DNA from: Atopsyche davidsoni
Taxonomy: Eukaryota > Arthropoda > Insecta > Trichoptera > Hydrobiosidae
Reading direction: 5' to 3'
NCBI GenBank assembly: GCA_022113835.1
Contig: JAILWY010000021.1
Coordinates: 3,410,001-3,474,000 of the forward strand
DNA length: 64,000 nucleotides
Position numbers and translations under genes: made by a program. The notes under the pieces were generated by a model, which searched no databases, was not told the DNA's origin, and saw only the letters and a program-made list of their open reading frames with translations. Of the stretch, positions 1 through 13,190 are shown piece by piece; position 1 is the stretch's first letter, and each line of letters opens with the position of its first letter.

Positions 1-1370
1 ACGCCAGTGGCTGGAAGTCGGAGTGTACCCAAATTAGCAAGACTGGTTCAGAACAAACTTATGTTTAGCGAAATGGTCCTCCTGGGGAGAGGCACCAGGA
101 TAAGAAGAAATTAAAGGACACAAGATCAAAATAATATGTACAATATTATAATAATATTATAATACTAGTATTGATATAACTTCTGAAAAATCAACAAAAT
201 TGTTATGTCGAGGTTGACAGTTTTCTGATAAGTGTTTATTACACATCTTAGAGAAATTAAGTTTTACATTCCTAAAAAATATGTTTAATTTTTAATTGCT
301 TTGTAAGAATCGTCACTATATTTTTTTACTATATAATAGGTACAAAACTATCCTGTATATAAATCAAGCCCAATCGAGCAACTTTGAAAATGCACCATAG
401 TCAGTAAACATTTCGCAAAGCAGAAGTGTTTCTTGAATATGCAAAAACTGACTCTTTGTTTTGCTGTTCTGAACAAAAAACAAGTAAAGTTGCACTGATA
501 ATGTATATAAACAATTACTAAATTAAAAAAATCGAGTTAACTTGATTACTACAGCTGATAATTAATGATGTATGTATCCCTAATTAAAACATTCAAAAAC
601 ATACTCATATAAATATTTTCTTTTCATTTTAATTTAATTAAATATATATATATACTTGATACCTAAAGCACAAATAGTAATTATAATAGTAAACCACCAT
701 TTTTCAAAGATTTCTTAACCTCAAAATATAAATCTACTTTACCAAAACATTTCAACTTTTCGTTCTGAAACCATCCAGTGTTTTATTTCAAACCTGTTCA
801 TAAATTCCACTCCAAATAAGTGAACTCCCCGTAAATTCTGCCGCTGGATCGCTTAAACCTCACGTCTTTATTCTCCTCTGCGATATCCTTTTATATTTTG
901 ACCCGACATCATTTACGATAACCAAGAAGTACATTTCCCAACTACTTCTCGTATTCTTTCAATGTTCCAACTCGGATGTATGCGGAATTTAGAAATGACA
1001 TTCTGTAGTTAAAAAATTAGACCTTGAAAAAACTATACTTATACAGTTACTATATGAATAAACTCAACAGTGTTTCTTTATATTTTTATTCTAGAAAAAG
1101 AGTATATTAACATATTTAAAAGTATCAAATTAATATAAATTTATCTCATTACTTTTTTATGATGCAACAGTTCCAAGACAGATATTTGTAGGAAATATTG
1201 ATCAATGAGTTTTATGAATTAGATAGCTTTAAATCATCGAATATTTAAAATATATACTCGTACATTATTGATAAATGTAGCTTAATAATTGAATTTAAAT
1301 AAATTTTATCATGTTTATTTAAAAAATATATATTTAGGCAAAATCAAAGATAACCCTTTCTTAGGTAAAT
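1..1370. other. A+T-rich non-coding DNA
   Basis: No open frame of note and no recognisable RNA gene. The first 60 bases are of balanced composition and read a little like the tail of the short repeat seen at 51.7 and 62.4 kb (a TCGGAGT...ACCCAAA-like stretch), but the match is too weak to call. The rest is A/T-rich with short TA runs near 642-655. Confidence 0.6.
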
Positions 1371-1780
1371 CCATTAGCCGGGTCGGAAGCATTTAAGGGT
1401 TTTAATGCGCGAAAAACACCTGGCCTGAGCCTAAATCACAGCCGTACCATTCTGTGGATTTACGGTCAATTCTAAAAAACAATGACTACCACCGAGTCTA
1501 CCATTCATTCCAATAAATCCAATTGAGTCGCGATAACATAAATTATTGAAGTCGGCCAGCCCTGTGGAGCAGTGCTTGATTAGGCCGCCTCGGTATGCCC
1601 AATCGGTAATAGGCCCGGGGGGAGCCGTTCCGCACAATTGCTTCGTGGACTGAAAAACGATAAAAACCTTCTCCGCTGAAACCATCGGAATATTCATCAG
1701 GACGCTGAGCCCACTCGTCTGTGCAGATCTCTCGGCTATTATTAAATATTGATTATATGATATATTCGTAGATCTCGCCG
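1371..1780. other. Balanced-composition island with a minus-strand open frame
   Basis: About 400 bp of clearly higher G+C than its flanks. The minus strand is open from at least 1750 down to a stop at 1431, with an ATG at 1695-1697 giving 88 codons. The translation contains Cys, Trp and Gly residues and little low-complexity sequence (for example TAPPGPITDWAYRGG), so it is less obviously random than most frames here. I do not recognise it. No matching acceptor or donor site could be fixed with confidence. It could be an exon, a conserved non-coding element or chance. Confidence 0.3.
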
Positions 1781-3820
1781 CTGTTGTTACGAATTCAGCT
1801 GCTAATAAGTTTTCGGCACTCTAACGTTTTGGTCTCCGGCTCGAATACCAAAACATTATAGTACGAAAAATTTGTAATACCCAAGAATCCCCTTTTCCTC
1901 ATATTTACTTTAAAATATGCACAGTGGTCAAAAATAAATAAACCTTTAATTTATTATTTGATTTTAGGTGTAATTGAGTGTTTCAAGTACTTGAATTTTG
2001 ATTTTATATGTTGGTGATTTGAAAACAAGAAAACATGAAATCCTTTGAATACAAGATACAATATTATACTCCAGAGTCACGTTTCTTATTAATAGAACAA
2101 CTGGCGGCAAAGATGGATGCCAGATGGCCAAGTATTCCCGAGACTTGGCGTTTCACCACTGAGCTATATATTAATAATATCCTTGGGTGAAATCTCCCTT
2201 TTCCTACAGTATGAAAATACGTTCAGGCAAAGATACGACCCTTTCTAGCAATCTACCCTAAAATGGAGGAATCATCAAGGTTGCTCTCGTAGATGAATTA
2301 AAATAACAAATTTATAATTGCATAATTTGAAATTTGAAATTCATATTAAACGTCAAAATTTAACATTGCTGTTGGATTTAATTAAGTGTTCCCATAGATA
2401 ACTAAAACATATTTTTACTGAGCAAAAAGTATTAAATCACCTAAAATTAATAAATAAGTCCGATTTAGTAAAAAAGATGGACACGAAGAGATTAGACATG
2501 TTTGCATATAAATCTCATTATAATAATTTACAATATGATTATACAAATAAGATTTTTTTAATTTTCGGTAAATTCTCATTTACTAACTATAAATATTTTT
2601 TTAGCCTTGTGTGATGTTTTTAGTTTATACATATTTATTTAAACAATATCCCTGGATATCGAGGTCTAGACTATGGCTGCTAGGTTGGGAATGTGGGAAC
2701 AAAGGACATTCTCAAAAAAATCAAGATTCTTCTCGTCATTTCAAATATTAATCGATTATTTAAAATATTATGTAAATATTTAAACGCATCAAATCATAGA
2801 GACTTCTTTTAAGAAGACATCTTCAACAATGAGGTAACTGAAAAAGACAAGAGACTTAAAAGGAACAAAGCCAAAATGAGCTGAATTTTTTTCGTGAGAT
2901 TTAAATGATCATTGAAATTATTTCACGCACTTGGAATTTAGAAGATCTATGTAAATCTTGGACGAATCGTCCAAATTATTAATATTGTTTTAGTCTTAAG
3001 TGTCGTTCTTACCCATAAATAATATGATAATAATGATGGCTTACAATGACTTAAGAATTCATGAAAATGAAAGGTTGCCTTGACCGTTATATATAAATAA
3101 TTTTACGTATATAAATAATTGAAGCACCTCCGAAAGGCAAATTAAATAAATAAGGTTAATGTATATTAATTTAGACCCGTATAGATATTTAATATCTAAA
3201 GTTTAATTTTGGTTAGATGAAATATAACTCATAGACAAATATAAATATAAGTATTTGAAAATTTACACATAGCTAAGGGTAAAGGATATAGATACTGTAA
3301 TTTTACAAAAATTCTTCAGCCGAAGTAAATTTATTTTTAGAAGCAGATAATCAAACTAAATCGCCTCAAGTGCTCTTCCATTCTGTTCTCTCAGTAATCC
3401 CACTGTAATTACTAATAGCAGAAAATATTTCAGGCATCGGCAGCAAACCTGGCTACATCATTAATCTTTGCAACGGCACAATGCCAAAAAGAGAAGCCGA
3501 ACCTTGAGCAAGTCCTAAAAATTCAATTAAAACGTTGAATAGCTAAACCGTTTAATATTTACTTAATCATTATTTTTAAATAAGTAGTAAGTAGTCTATA
3601 ATATATATTTTCCTCGTAGTATTTGTATGTCTTTATTGGTAAAGTTATTGATAACAATGGTCATACTATAAGTAAACCTTTTATTTACAAACATAAATTT
3701 CAAAAAATTCTATTGCATTTCACTCTCACAATAACAAAAAACTTCTAACTGCACTTTAAAAGGAAAATCGTTCGCTGCAAGTGTAAAGGTTTTTCCATCA
3801 ATACATCCAGAACGATTTAA
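1781..3820. other. A+T-rich non-coding DNA
   Basis: No credible gene. Two slightly G+C-richer stretches occur at about 2090-2300 and 2650-2705. The second contains TGTGGGAA (2692-2699), which matches the Su(H)/CSL binding word; one such 8-mer in a window this size is not surprising. Confidence 0.6.
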
Positions 3821-4000
3821 GTTTCAGTGCCTCGGATAAACAGCGAAGGCTTTGAGGGGGTTGTGCTGCACCCCTGCCCCTTCATCTTGACACTCGGGGG
3901 TGGTAGTAACAGTCGGCGAGGGCACAAGAGCATTCTGACTAAACGTACTGCATTCCACAGGCTTGGCTTTTGCTTTTCCTCTAAACGTGGTAAATTATTT
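3821..4000. other. Balanced-composition island
   Basis: About 180 bp with short G and C runs (GAGGGGGTTG, CTCGGGGGTGG) in A+T-rich surroundings. No open frame or RNA structure is evident. It belongs to the island series described in the summary; its function is unknown. Confidence 0.4.
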
Positions 4001-4680
4001 TAGTATTTAAACCAATTCTAAATTTACTGAGACGTGCATACAGTTTTGAAGTGATTAATTAGTTTACATTTAAATGTATTCGTCAACAGTTAATAAAAAT
4101 ATACAATAATCAGTAGAGTTTCAATTGTTATATCTTTGCTGGATTAATTTAGTGTAACGAATTTTAAAATACATAAGAATTAACATTGAAATTTATTTAT
4201 GCTATGATATAATATATATATTCTTTTAAGATAATTTAAGCAATATGATAAAACAACAATAAGTAAATCAAACAATATAACATCTCGGACACATAAGGTG
4301 AGTATTTTTCTGAAATCTACCTTTCTTTGAAACTAATTTATCGGTGACCTTTTCATTTATTTTACGTTTACAAGATTTTTTATAATTAATAGGTAAAAAC
4401 ATCCTACAAAGAAAAACTAGATCTTTGCAGATACTCCTATACTTTCGGATTATTGAATCTGTAATCAAGAATCATCGCATCGAAAATAATATATTTTTTA
4501 ATTTTCTACACAGATATTAATATTTAAAATTTGGTAAACGTGATTTATAGGATTTTCAAAATACATAATACATATTTTTTTACAAAACACGTCAGCTTTC
4601 AGCCTCGCTATTGAAATAGTTAAACTTTTGAGTAGTATAAATCATACGAGAGCTCACAATAATCAATTACGTTGCTCATA
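4001..4680. other. A+T-rich non-coding DNA
   Basis: Nothing recognisable. A 66-codon minus-strand frame (4268-4468) is Lys/Arg-rich, low in information and not credible as a gene. Confidence 0.6.
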
Positions 4681-4880
4681 CCACGTACAGTCTGTTCCAG
4701 CCAGTTGTATCAGAATCCACTGACAGTCCATACAAAAAGCCGGCATATGATTTATTCACGCCCGAACCGTCCAAATAATATCACCCTTCAAATAACTCCG
4801 TAGGCCAAGCGTTTTCAGCTCAAATTTTGCAGGCGTTATGAATTCTATGATAGCAGTCGCTAACTGTGTGGGCATGTAAT
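4681..4880. other. Balanced-composition island
   Basis: About 200 bp of even base composition, without a long open frame on either strand. The mixture of homeodomain-like TTTATT/TAAT words and G+C-rich segments resembles an insect enhancer, but that is only an impression. A cross-species alignment would decide. Confidence 0.35.
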
Positions 4881-5990
4881 TTGAAGCAAATGTATAAATA
4901 TATGGAAATTTGATATTCAGATTAAAAATATGGCATTTTAAGCGAATCCATTTTGTAATTACATTTTTAAGAATTTAGGTTCCTAAGGCGGAATGTATCA
5001 TTCCTCGTGGGCGAAAAAAATTGAGAGTGCATGAGTGGTAAATGGGATTTCACAAGAGTGGGTCCCACCACCAAAATTTGGGCCTTAGGCATAACAGAAA
5101 AGTCGTAATGTTCTTAGCATAGATTTCACATATGTACTTACGTATTATTTTCGTAAAGTAGATATAAAAATTATAAAATTGTGTATGTGGGTACTTATTT
5201 CTGCCCTCTAGCTGTCAAACAAACATTTAAAGTAAATGATTTTGTAATAATTCAATATGAGAAATCAGAAAAAACTAGTGGGTAAAAATTTTCGGGGACC
5301 TTTAATTACCTGACCTACTTGCATAGTATATATTTTTTAATTTAAAAAATATTTTAACTTTATATGTGAAGTTCATAATTAACACTTTGGTAGCTAACTT
5401 TCATGATAATATTTAACCTGTTTTTTTTAAACCCATTTTTTTCGTTTAAGGATAAATTAATTTCTTTACATACAAAAATCAAAAACATAATGAAAAAAAC
5501 TGCTTACAATTGTATACATTTCCTTTGAAATCCAATCATTCATGATTCATCATCTTGTTTGCTTATTAAATATTCCCACAAGAAAACTGAATTAAGTACC
5601 CATAAGTCTTTAGAAATAAACCTCACCCAATAAGAAAAATAATTTATACCTTATACATCTACGTAAGTTTTTATCACGTTACCTGTTGAGGCTCATTTAT
5701 AGTGTTCACGTTGGTATTATTTTATTAATTTTGAGACTGTGAAGTAATTTTTACAAGTCCTTTTTTCTTAGTAATTATTTTAATAAAATCAAACCGCTTC
5801 AACCATTAACCACAAATAACTGAATTTAATATATTATTAAGGTAATTATGATATAAACTGTAAAGCTACCTAAGTAGTGCAACGTGTAATGAACAAGTAT
5901 TATGACGTTGAAATTTATTCGACTTGGATCAAAGTGGGTAACTCACAACTATTGAATTCGTAGCAGTTAGCTACATCGGTAACAAGCACG
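4881..5990. other. A+T-rich non-coding DNA
   Basis: No credible gene or RNA. A slightly G+C-richer segment lies at about 4978-5110. The rest is A/T-rich with homopolymer runs. Confidence 0.6.
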
Positions 5991-6240
5991 TGTTATCATT
6001 TCCCAATATGTATTACCGCTCAATTAACTTATGAAAGCGAGGTCCATCCATCTCGCGGCTCCACGCACGTCCGCTTCCCAGCCCGCTTTATTAGATTGTT
6101 TACGTAATGAAAAATTGCGAACGCATTTTTCTCTGCCAAAGAGACGAAAGAGAGGAAAGAATCCGCAGCTATGGCTTTCAAAGGTTAACGGGGATTCCGA
6201 TTCAGACCTATTCAAAAATACGTTCAGAGAACAAACTCAA
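5991..6240. other. Balanced-composition island with overlapping chance frames
   Basis: Three frames of 63-70 codons overlap here on both strands (6024-6215 minus, 6031-6243 plus, 6107-6298 plus). That is expected when stop codons thin out in G+C-richer DNA. None resembles a known protein and none has a convincing exon boundary. Confidence 0.4.
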
Positions 6241-6780
6241 TAACAGTATTTTTAATAAAAATATATATGTAGTGATTTTTTCACTTTTTATTTCTTAACA
6301 TGATAGGTTTATATCTTCAAGATGCTTGAATAAAAATATCGGAATGGACTTTCTTGTCTAAAATAGAATATCTAGAATTTGTCTTAAATACTGAATAATT
6401 TACGCAAACGCAAATTTTTTGGAAGTTAATAATAATATTGTACAAGTACTTCGAAAGATTTATTCTGTATTTTTTCAAACTTGTAATTGAAATTATATAG
6501 AATCACAGTTTATACTATCAATTCCTGTTCTTTTGGATGTCATGCACAGAAAAGTAGAAAATTGTCATAAATATATCTAATTTAATTTAAAGTCAATGCT
6601 TTTAACACAAAATACTTGGTAAATATTTGTAAATAAAATTCTCACTATGTCAAAAAATACCAACATAGGAATTCGGCAAAACTAGTCATACTTATTGTGT
6701 TAAATTACAAATAATATTGTTTTCCTAGAATTAAAATAAATTATAGTTTTACAACGAAAAAAATTGAGTTTAGGTTGAGA
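6241..6780. other. A+T-rich non-coding DNA
   Basis: No gene seen. A GGCAAAACTAGTC word near 6675-6687 also occurs at about 42.2 kb, and in diverged form near 51.48 kb, so it may be a fragment of the dispersed short repeat described there. Confidence 0.45.
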
Positions 6781-7041
6781 GAGGCACTGGATCTTCACAA
6801 ATGGGGTGTTTGGGCCGGAGAGGAGTGAAGTCAGGGGCGAGCCTCCCGTCAGAGCCGAAGCAAATCTCATTAGAAAGATGCTGCAGCAGTGCGGGTTGGC
6901 CAGCGAAAGCCCGCCCGACCCACGGATCCAATAAACGGCTTTTTCATCTCCCCCTACGGAGAGCTCTGTGCGTTGACATATAAATTTGGAAGCATGGAAA
7001 AACTTCCTGAAACTTCCTGAAGCCTCCCGCCCATTGAACAT
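6781..7041. other. Balanced-composition island with duplicated 10-mer
   Basis: A 260 bp island. At 7001-7020 the 10-mer AACTTCCTGA occurs twice in perfect tandem. On the minus strand this gives two CAGGAAGT words, the form bound by ETS-family factors. The minus strand is open for 113 codons (6700-7041), but the C-terminal third is A+T-driven low-complexity sequence and I recognise no domain. I favour a regulatory or unclassified island over a gene. Confidence 0.4.
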
Positions 7042-7800
7042 AGTAGGTTAAATAAGAGATTTTATCCTATAAACATCAGATTATACACAATGATTTAAGT
7101 TCTCGATTCACAAATATATATTTTTTTAATTTACACTAACTGACTGGCTAGCCCTGATTCCGTATCCTATTCAATTACCGTGGCTTTAAAATGCAATAAA
7201 AAATTAATTGATACTAAATATTTGTGAAACCGTTGCTGAAACTAAATAGACTTTAAGTATATATATATATAGCACTTTTGCAGATTTTTTTATTTTTTAA
7301 AACAAATCATTGCTTACCAGTGATTGTCAACATGTATTTAATCATGTCGCATTATCTTTATAGATTTATTGTTATCTCAATATGTTTCAATTCAAAAGGA
7401 TCATGTATTCAAAATCATGGAGTCAATCATAAGAACTTTTCATCACAGGAATTTCAAGGGTTATTCTCATTGTTTCATTGTCCACTTTTATGGATGTAAA
7501 GGGTAGATTTAATAAATATTTGATTGAAACCATTACCTGTGGAAGTATTTTCGATAAATCCTTTATTCTAAAAAATTATGAACACCATTAATATTAAATA
7601 AACCAAATCAAATGGACTCCATACATAAAAATACACAAGTTAAACTTTCGAACCGTTGGAAATACAACGGTATTTAAACTCAATATGAAAAAGTGTTTAC
7701 GCATTCATCTATATCTTAAAATCTTAGGGCATTTAATATTCCGCGCTCACATTTTATTCAACAAAAAACACAGCCTCGGAAATAAAAAAGCACATAAAAC
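7042..7800. other. A+T-rich non-coding DNA
   Basis: No credible gene. There is a short TA microsatellite at 7257-7271. The 73-codon plus-strand frame at 7278-7499 is composed of A+T-rich codons and is not recognised. Confidence 0.6.
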
Positions 7801-8010
7801 CAGATGGCTTGTGAGCTGTCCTGGGGGGAGAGTGGGGAGGCATCTGCTTTTACTTCGCTGAAAGTTCACGCGATTTGCGTTTGGCTTAAATAATAAAGGA
7901 CCCAGTAGCGAATTGGGATTGACGTGTCACTCTTCCCTACGGCACCTTTTAATTTGCTCCCGGTCTCGACAAGCCTCACTCTCCCCTGAATTTCGCAAGG
8001 TACCTTGCCC
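7801..8010. other. Balanced-composition island
   Basis: About 200 bp, opening with a purine-rich G run (CTGGGGGGAGAGTGGGGAGG) and becoming pyrimidine-rich. The 68-codon frame at 7913-8119 crosses its edge and is not recognised. Confidence 0.4.
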
Positions 8011-8439
8011 TATATATGTTTATTGTAAGATATACTGTTTCAGAATAGACGTATTGTTCATGAAGAAACTTTTTCCGTACATAAGTTTTTATGTCAACGA
8101 AAAGAAAATATTTGTTTGATTTATGTATCTTTGTTTATTTTGTTTTTTTTGTGTATAATATTTAAAAAAACTCTTTACATATTTTATATTTTAATAACCT
8201 TATATTTTTTTTATAAATAGTCATTTTCAAGGTTGTTATAATAATTTCAATTCACAAATTAAATTAGTCTAAAAAGCTTTTATAAAGCGGAAAACATCTA
8301 AAAAATTCTTGATATTTATTTATTCAAATACGTGCTAAAAATTCTATGAGAAATTTAATGGAATGTGATTTATTATAATAATAATAATAAAATGTATTCA
8401 TGTCAATTTTTATTTAAAAAGTTTTTGTTGTTGTTCTCT

Positions 8440-8640
8440 CATTTTATTTTTTGACGAGATTAGCTTGCCTGTATTCTAGGTTAGCATTTTCCAGCGAAGT
8501 GAGGTTTCTTAAACTATTTACATATTACCAAATATTAGAGAGAGAGAGATAATAATGATCATAAAAGTTCAAATGGTCAACGAGTCGAAACTAGTCGCGT
8601 CAAAAAGTAAATAGAGGAAACAACATCAAGGCCCTCTACA
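8440..8640 (+). repeat. Probable diverged copy of a dispersed short repeat
   Basis: The stretch GAAACTAGTCGCGTC (8588-8602), followed by an A-rich segment and AACAACATCAAGG, aligns with 51475-51520 (GAAATTAGTCGCGTT ... AATAACACCAAG). The upstream TTTTTTGACGAGATTAGC near 8448-8465 aligns with TTTTTGACTTGATAAG at about 51436. The shared order of words suggests two old copies of one element, interrupted here by a GA microsatellite (8537-8549). The boundaries are approximate. Confidence 0.4.
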
Positions 8641-10960
8641 CACGCTGCAACACTGCATTAAACTGAATGATAAATATGGCTATTTTTATTATTTACATAA
8701 GCCATTAAAGAACACCAAAAATTAAAGGAACGGGCCCTTAATTAACATTGAAATCTTATCAATACGGATTGGTTAATTGCAAATCATTTGCAAGTTGTAT
8801 CACTGCGTATATGGGCGACTTTAATATTATTTTAATAAATATTTATATTTTACTTGAAATAATAACAGCACGCATATATTTAAATTTATTTTAATAATAG
8901 TTCTCGTGCCAGAATAAGACGCACAAAGACGAAGAAGCACGGAAAAAAGCTTGCAGGAATTCCATTTATGCTTCCGGTTTCGCGATCATCGAATTCCAAA
9001 CATCGGATTCGAGTTGTTAAAATATTTACCATGGAAGAACAAAGCGTAGACTTTCATGTGCCACCTTTGTTTTAACATAGAAATTAAAATTTCAGTAGCT
9101 ATTTCAGGGCACGTGAAATTCATGAACCAATTCAACCTAAAATACCAGCCGACCTGCTATAGCATTCATGCAGAGTGGAACGTATTTATAAAAAAATACT
9201 CCTTATAAAGGAAAATAAAAGTGGCGTAGCGAACTTTTGGAGAATATTGAACTAGGCTGAAAAAATCTTACATCCTGCTAAAAGCTAAAAGGCTCGGAGA
9301 AACACAGTGGGATATGATTAAAAAAATAAACCTATGAAGCCAGCATCCATCACTGAGTAACAAGAAACTACACGCTAGTGAATATTTTACACTGTACATA
9401 TTTTTAGGATGAATCTGAGTTTGCTTTTGTGAAAACTTTGAAACAATTACAACCTTTTCATTTTAACTTAAGTCATCTAAAATGACTTAACTAATGACGT
9501 TTACTTTTGACGTGGATTATTATTACTATTGAAAATACCTTTTCAAACGTGTTTTTAAAGCTGGAGCCTGTGGTTTGGTTGTTTCAAATGCTAATTGATA
9601 AATCATGAATTTATGGATGGCATGTTATTATTTTAAATCGTTCTCTTAGTCTTGCATGGGAAAATAAATACTTGTTTTTACAAAAATATATTTTTAACCG
9701 AAGTGAGTAATATTATAAACTGAGCTATATTTTAATTAAAAAAATTGTATATTGTTTTTTTTGCGTGCAGTTAATAAACAATAATAGACATTTAAGAAAC
9801 TGATTTTTATCAACTTTTTAAAAACATTTTTTATATGTTTACTCTCGTACAATACCAAATACTATTTCTATTACTTTTCGTACTAAGAATTATAAAAAAA
9901 AGGTGTTAAGCATAACAACTTTTATTTGACATGAAATAAATCTTTGAACGAAGTGAATACAAGAGGACACCCTTGAAATATTCAACATTGAAATCTTTCC
10001 TTTATTTTGTATTCCAAAACCTGCGGAGCCTCAGTAAAATATATTCCTTCAAAACTTTGGTATTCCGCCGACGTCGCTTTGATCGGCAGGAGTGTTTTCT
10101 ACACTCTGACAATTAAGGTTAATAATTCAGTCACTGCCAAAGAAAACCTAACTTTCTTCATCAAAGGTAATAGATAAAACAACAAATTGACAGTAAAGAA
10201 TACGTTAGTTCGAATCAAGACAGCAACAAATAAATTAATTTTGAATTTTTAGCTTTTAAACATCTAAAATAAACAATAAATTTCTTAATGAAAAACGTAT
10301 ATTGACAGGAAGCGTTCTTTTTATAGATTCATGTATAACTCGGGATAAAATCTAATAATCTCTCTTAAAAAAATTAATGTATTTTTGTATATATATATTT
10401 TTCAATTACTCTAAAATATTATCTAAAAAAGTCCACTCAGATGTTTTTTTTATCGGTTAGCTAAATATCTGGAGATGAGGTACTTTATTTTACAGAGTTA
10501 ATACCATCTAAAAGGAAACTATGAATAAACACTATATCTTATAATTGTATTACTTTGGTGAAGTGATTTGAAGGTGTATGTTTTTCTAATGTGAGTAATC
10601 TCTTGACCATAGAGGATATTGGATCAGAATATTTGACCTTAAGCATCATTAGTTCTGTTAAGTGGTCAATTGATTATTGAAAATTTTAAGATTTTACTAA
10701 TGATGTGTAATATTACGTTTTTTTATGAATATCCTTTCACAAATATAAATATAATGCATAATCGATTGAATTTTAAGGTCGTTTAACTCATTATAAAAGT
10801 AACCTACCCACAACGCCTTTGAAAGGGATTTTCAAATTAAAATAAATCTTCAGCAAAAAAAAAAATTTAAGGCTTTATGATTTTTAGATTTTATGAAAAT
10901 TAAAAATAGTTTTGATCCGTAAATCCAATTAATGGAGGGCCCTTATCCGCGTTGTATTTA
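8641..10960. other. A+T-rich non-coding DNA
   Basis: No gene or RNA recognised. Slightly G+C-richer patches lie near 8920-9030 and 10020-10110. Nothing in them supports an exon. Confidence 0.6.
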
Positions 10961-11140
10961 ACCTTTGTAATTTCACAGCTAAACAAAAACCCTGCAGGAG
11001 GCCATCTTGGAACAAAGATCTGAGGATGAACGTCCGTGATCTTCTTGTATATTGTCCCACCCCACTCGACACCCTCCGTCTCAGCACTCCCTTGGCTTTA
11101 GGGTTACTTTATAACATCAAGCAAAGGACGGCGCTCGGCT
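10961..11140. other. Balanced-composition island
   Basis: About 180 bp including GGAGGCCATCTTGGAACAAAG and a C-rich stretch (CCACCCCACTCGACACCCTCC), written here in parts only. It carries a GCCAT/CCATCTT word of the YY1/Pho type. No open frame is of note. Confidence 0.4.
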
Positions 11141-12590
11141 TAATTTAAAAAAAAACAACTATTTTAAATAGGATGGGATCTCTTATATTAACAATATTAT
11201 AACAATGGTGTATAAATTAATAGAACGGTTATTATCAAACAAATAACCTACTCGGATATCTGAAATAATTTATTCTTGCTTTAGAAACTATGTACATTAC
11301 ATAAGCACGTTCTTTTATGTGTAAATTGAAAATAGTATTTAATGAACATCTAATGGCATTTTGAATGTGGCCTTTGAAATTCTAATAACTACAACCGCGT
11401 TTTATTTTTGCAAATAAATTTAAAAAACAGCTGAATATATCAAAGTTATTTTTTTTATATATTTTATTATATTATTCTAAGGACGTGAGATTTGATTATA
11501 TCTGTATATTTAATACTACGAGTTTTTAAATTTGTTTAGAAGTTTTTCTAAACATACACATTTATTTTATTTTATTATATGAAAAAATACATTTTATAAA
11601 ATTTAAAAACACAAATAAATAACCTCATTCCATGCGGGAAAAAAATAATGATAATAGTCAAACTGCCAAATTTTCAGTTTCGCAGGTTTGACTTTGGATA
11701 TCTAAAAACATTTAAATCGGTATATTTTACTAAATTTAAAACATATGCATATTAACATACCAAGAAAAAAAACTGACTGTTTAGTTATAACAAATTGTAA
11801 TTGGATAAATGACCAAAAGATTGCTTTCATATTTTTGCTTTTAAAAACCTCAACCACGAAATTGTAGATAAATGAAAGCCCTCATTGCAGAAATATTCTA
11901 GTCTTAATCATGAACTATTTAATTGTAGATCAAGCTCTTGTTTTTCAACAAGATACAAGCAATATTATCAATTAAATATTTAATTTGAGTTAGATAACTT
12001 TGAAACAATACTCATCAGAAGTGGTTGCCATGGTCACCCTAGTTATATCCACCGTATTTTGTAAGGAAGGGTTGGGTCGTTGAAACAGATCACTGGCCCT
12101 AACAACTTCTTACCTCCCCTGCCATCAAATAAGGCTGCGATGCTATCTGCTCTAGGTAAATGTTGGACTAAGGAAACTGTGAACATCAAGAGACTTGTAT
12201 TTTTAAAATTCTAATTAAGATTAACAAATAAATAAAAGATATTACTAACTAAAAATAATAGTAATCTTGGAACAGAAATTATTTATATGGGTCCAAAAAA
12301 CATTTTTTAATAATATTTAATCAATTGATTTTATTTTATCATGCTTTTTAATAAATTGCTTAGTATCTTATTTACTAATTTATCAACATTTGCTATTTTA
12401 TTACTAGACTACAATTCAAATTCTATAATCCACATTTATTTACAGTATATATAATTTCATTGTAAACAGTAAATATTTTTTAAAAAATCTACTTTTTTTC
12501 CCTATTTTTTTGTTGTATTTATTAAAAAACCTGCATGAAGTCTTTTTAGGAAATTGTGTTTTTACTATAAACATATTACTGCACCCTGTC
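11141..12590. other. A+T-rich non-coding DNA
   Basis: Mostly A/T-rich. A small balanced patch at 12010-12170 includes GTTGCCATGGTCAC (12024-12037), which matches the palindromic RFX X-box at 12 of 14 positions. No gene seen. Confidence 0.55.
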
Positions 12591-12900
12591 AGAAGAACGA
12601 ATCGTTCTCACATCGACTCTTTTCGTGTGAATATTCAATGGTGAATATCTTAGCTATCATTATTCGATCTTCCCTCAACAGCACACGTAAACATAACACC
12701 CCATAAATATTTATTGAAAACAATCACATTTCCGTTGAAAGCCTTGCTCTGAGGTTCACGTAGCAAGGCGCTTCGGCGCACTGTTTTAAGATCCATAAAT
12801 AGTTTACGTTCTCACCGATTGGCAACCGGCGCCCTCCAGAGTTACGGGGCGCAAGGGAATAGGTCCTGAAAAGCCTTAAGTGTGAATATTCACGTCTACG
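12591..12900. other. Balanced-composition island with ATTC/GAAT inverted words
   Basis: A 310 bp island. GTGAATATTCAC at 12882-12893 is a perfect 12-bp palindrome, and GTGAATATTCAATGGTGAATATC near 12627-12649 carries two related half-copies. The centre (12815-12850) includes an ATTGG word (inverted CCAAT) and is CpG-rich. No coding frame is evident. Confidence 0.4.
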
Positions 12901-13189
12901 TGTACGTTAAAATCAGAATATCAAAACACATACTGGTTTATTTTTGCTGGCCATTTATTTGATTGAAACAAGTATATATCTATCATATACTGATTTTTAT
13001 TCATACAAAAAAAAATTATAAAATATATTTTGATAGCATAAATTTTGTTTTACTAAAAAATGATATGTATCCTATAAGATTCATAAATAATTTATTTTAA
13101 ATATCGACAAAGAAAAAATAATAATAACTTTAACACTATTTTTCCCAAGGTTAAGCAGTCAAAATTACTTGTTTTTGCAATATAGGTAT

Positions 13190-13190
13190 A

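Noticed and set aside
2692..2699. Su(H)-type TGTGGGAA as a Notch target site (also at 58018)
   Set aside because: An 8-base word is expected about once or twice in both strands of a window this long, and the two are far apart.
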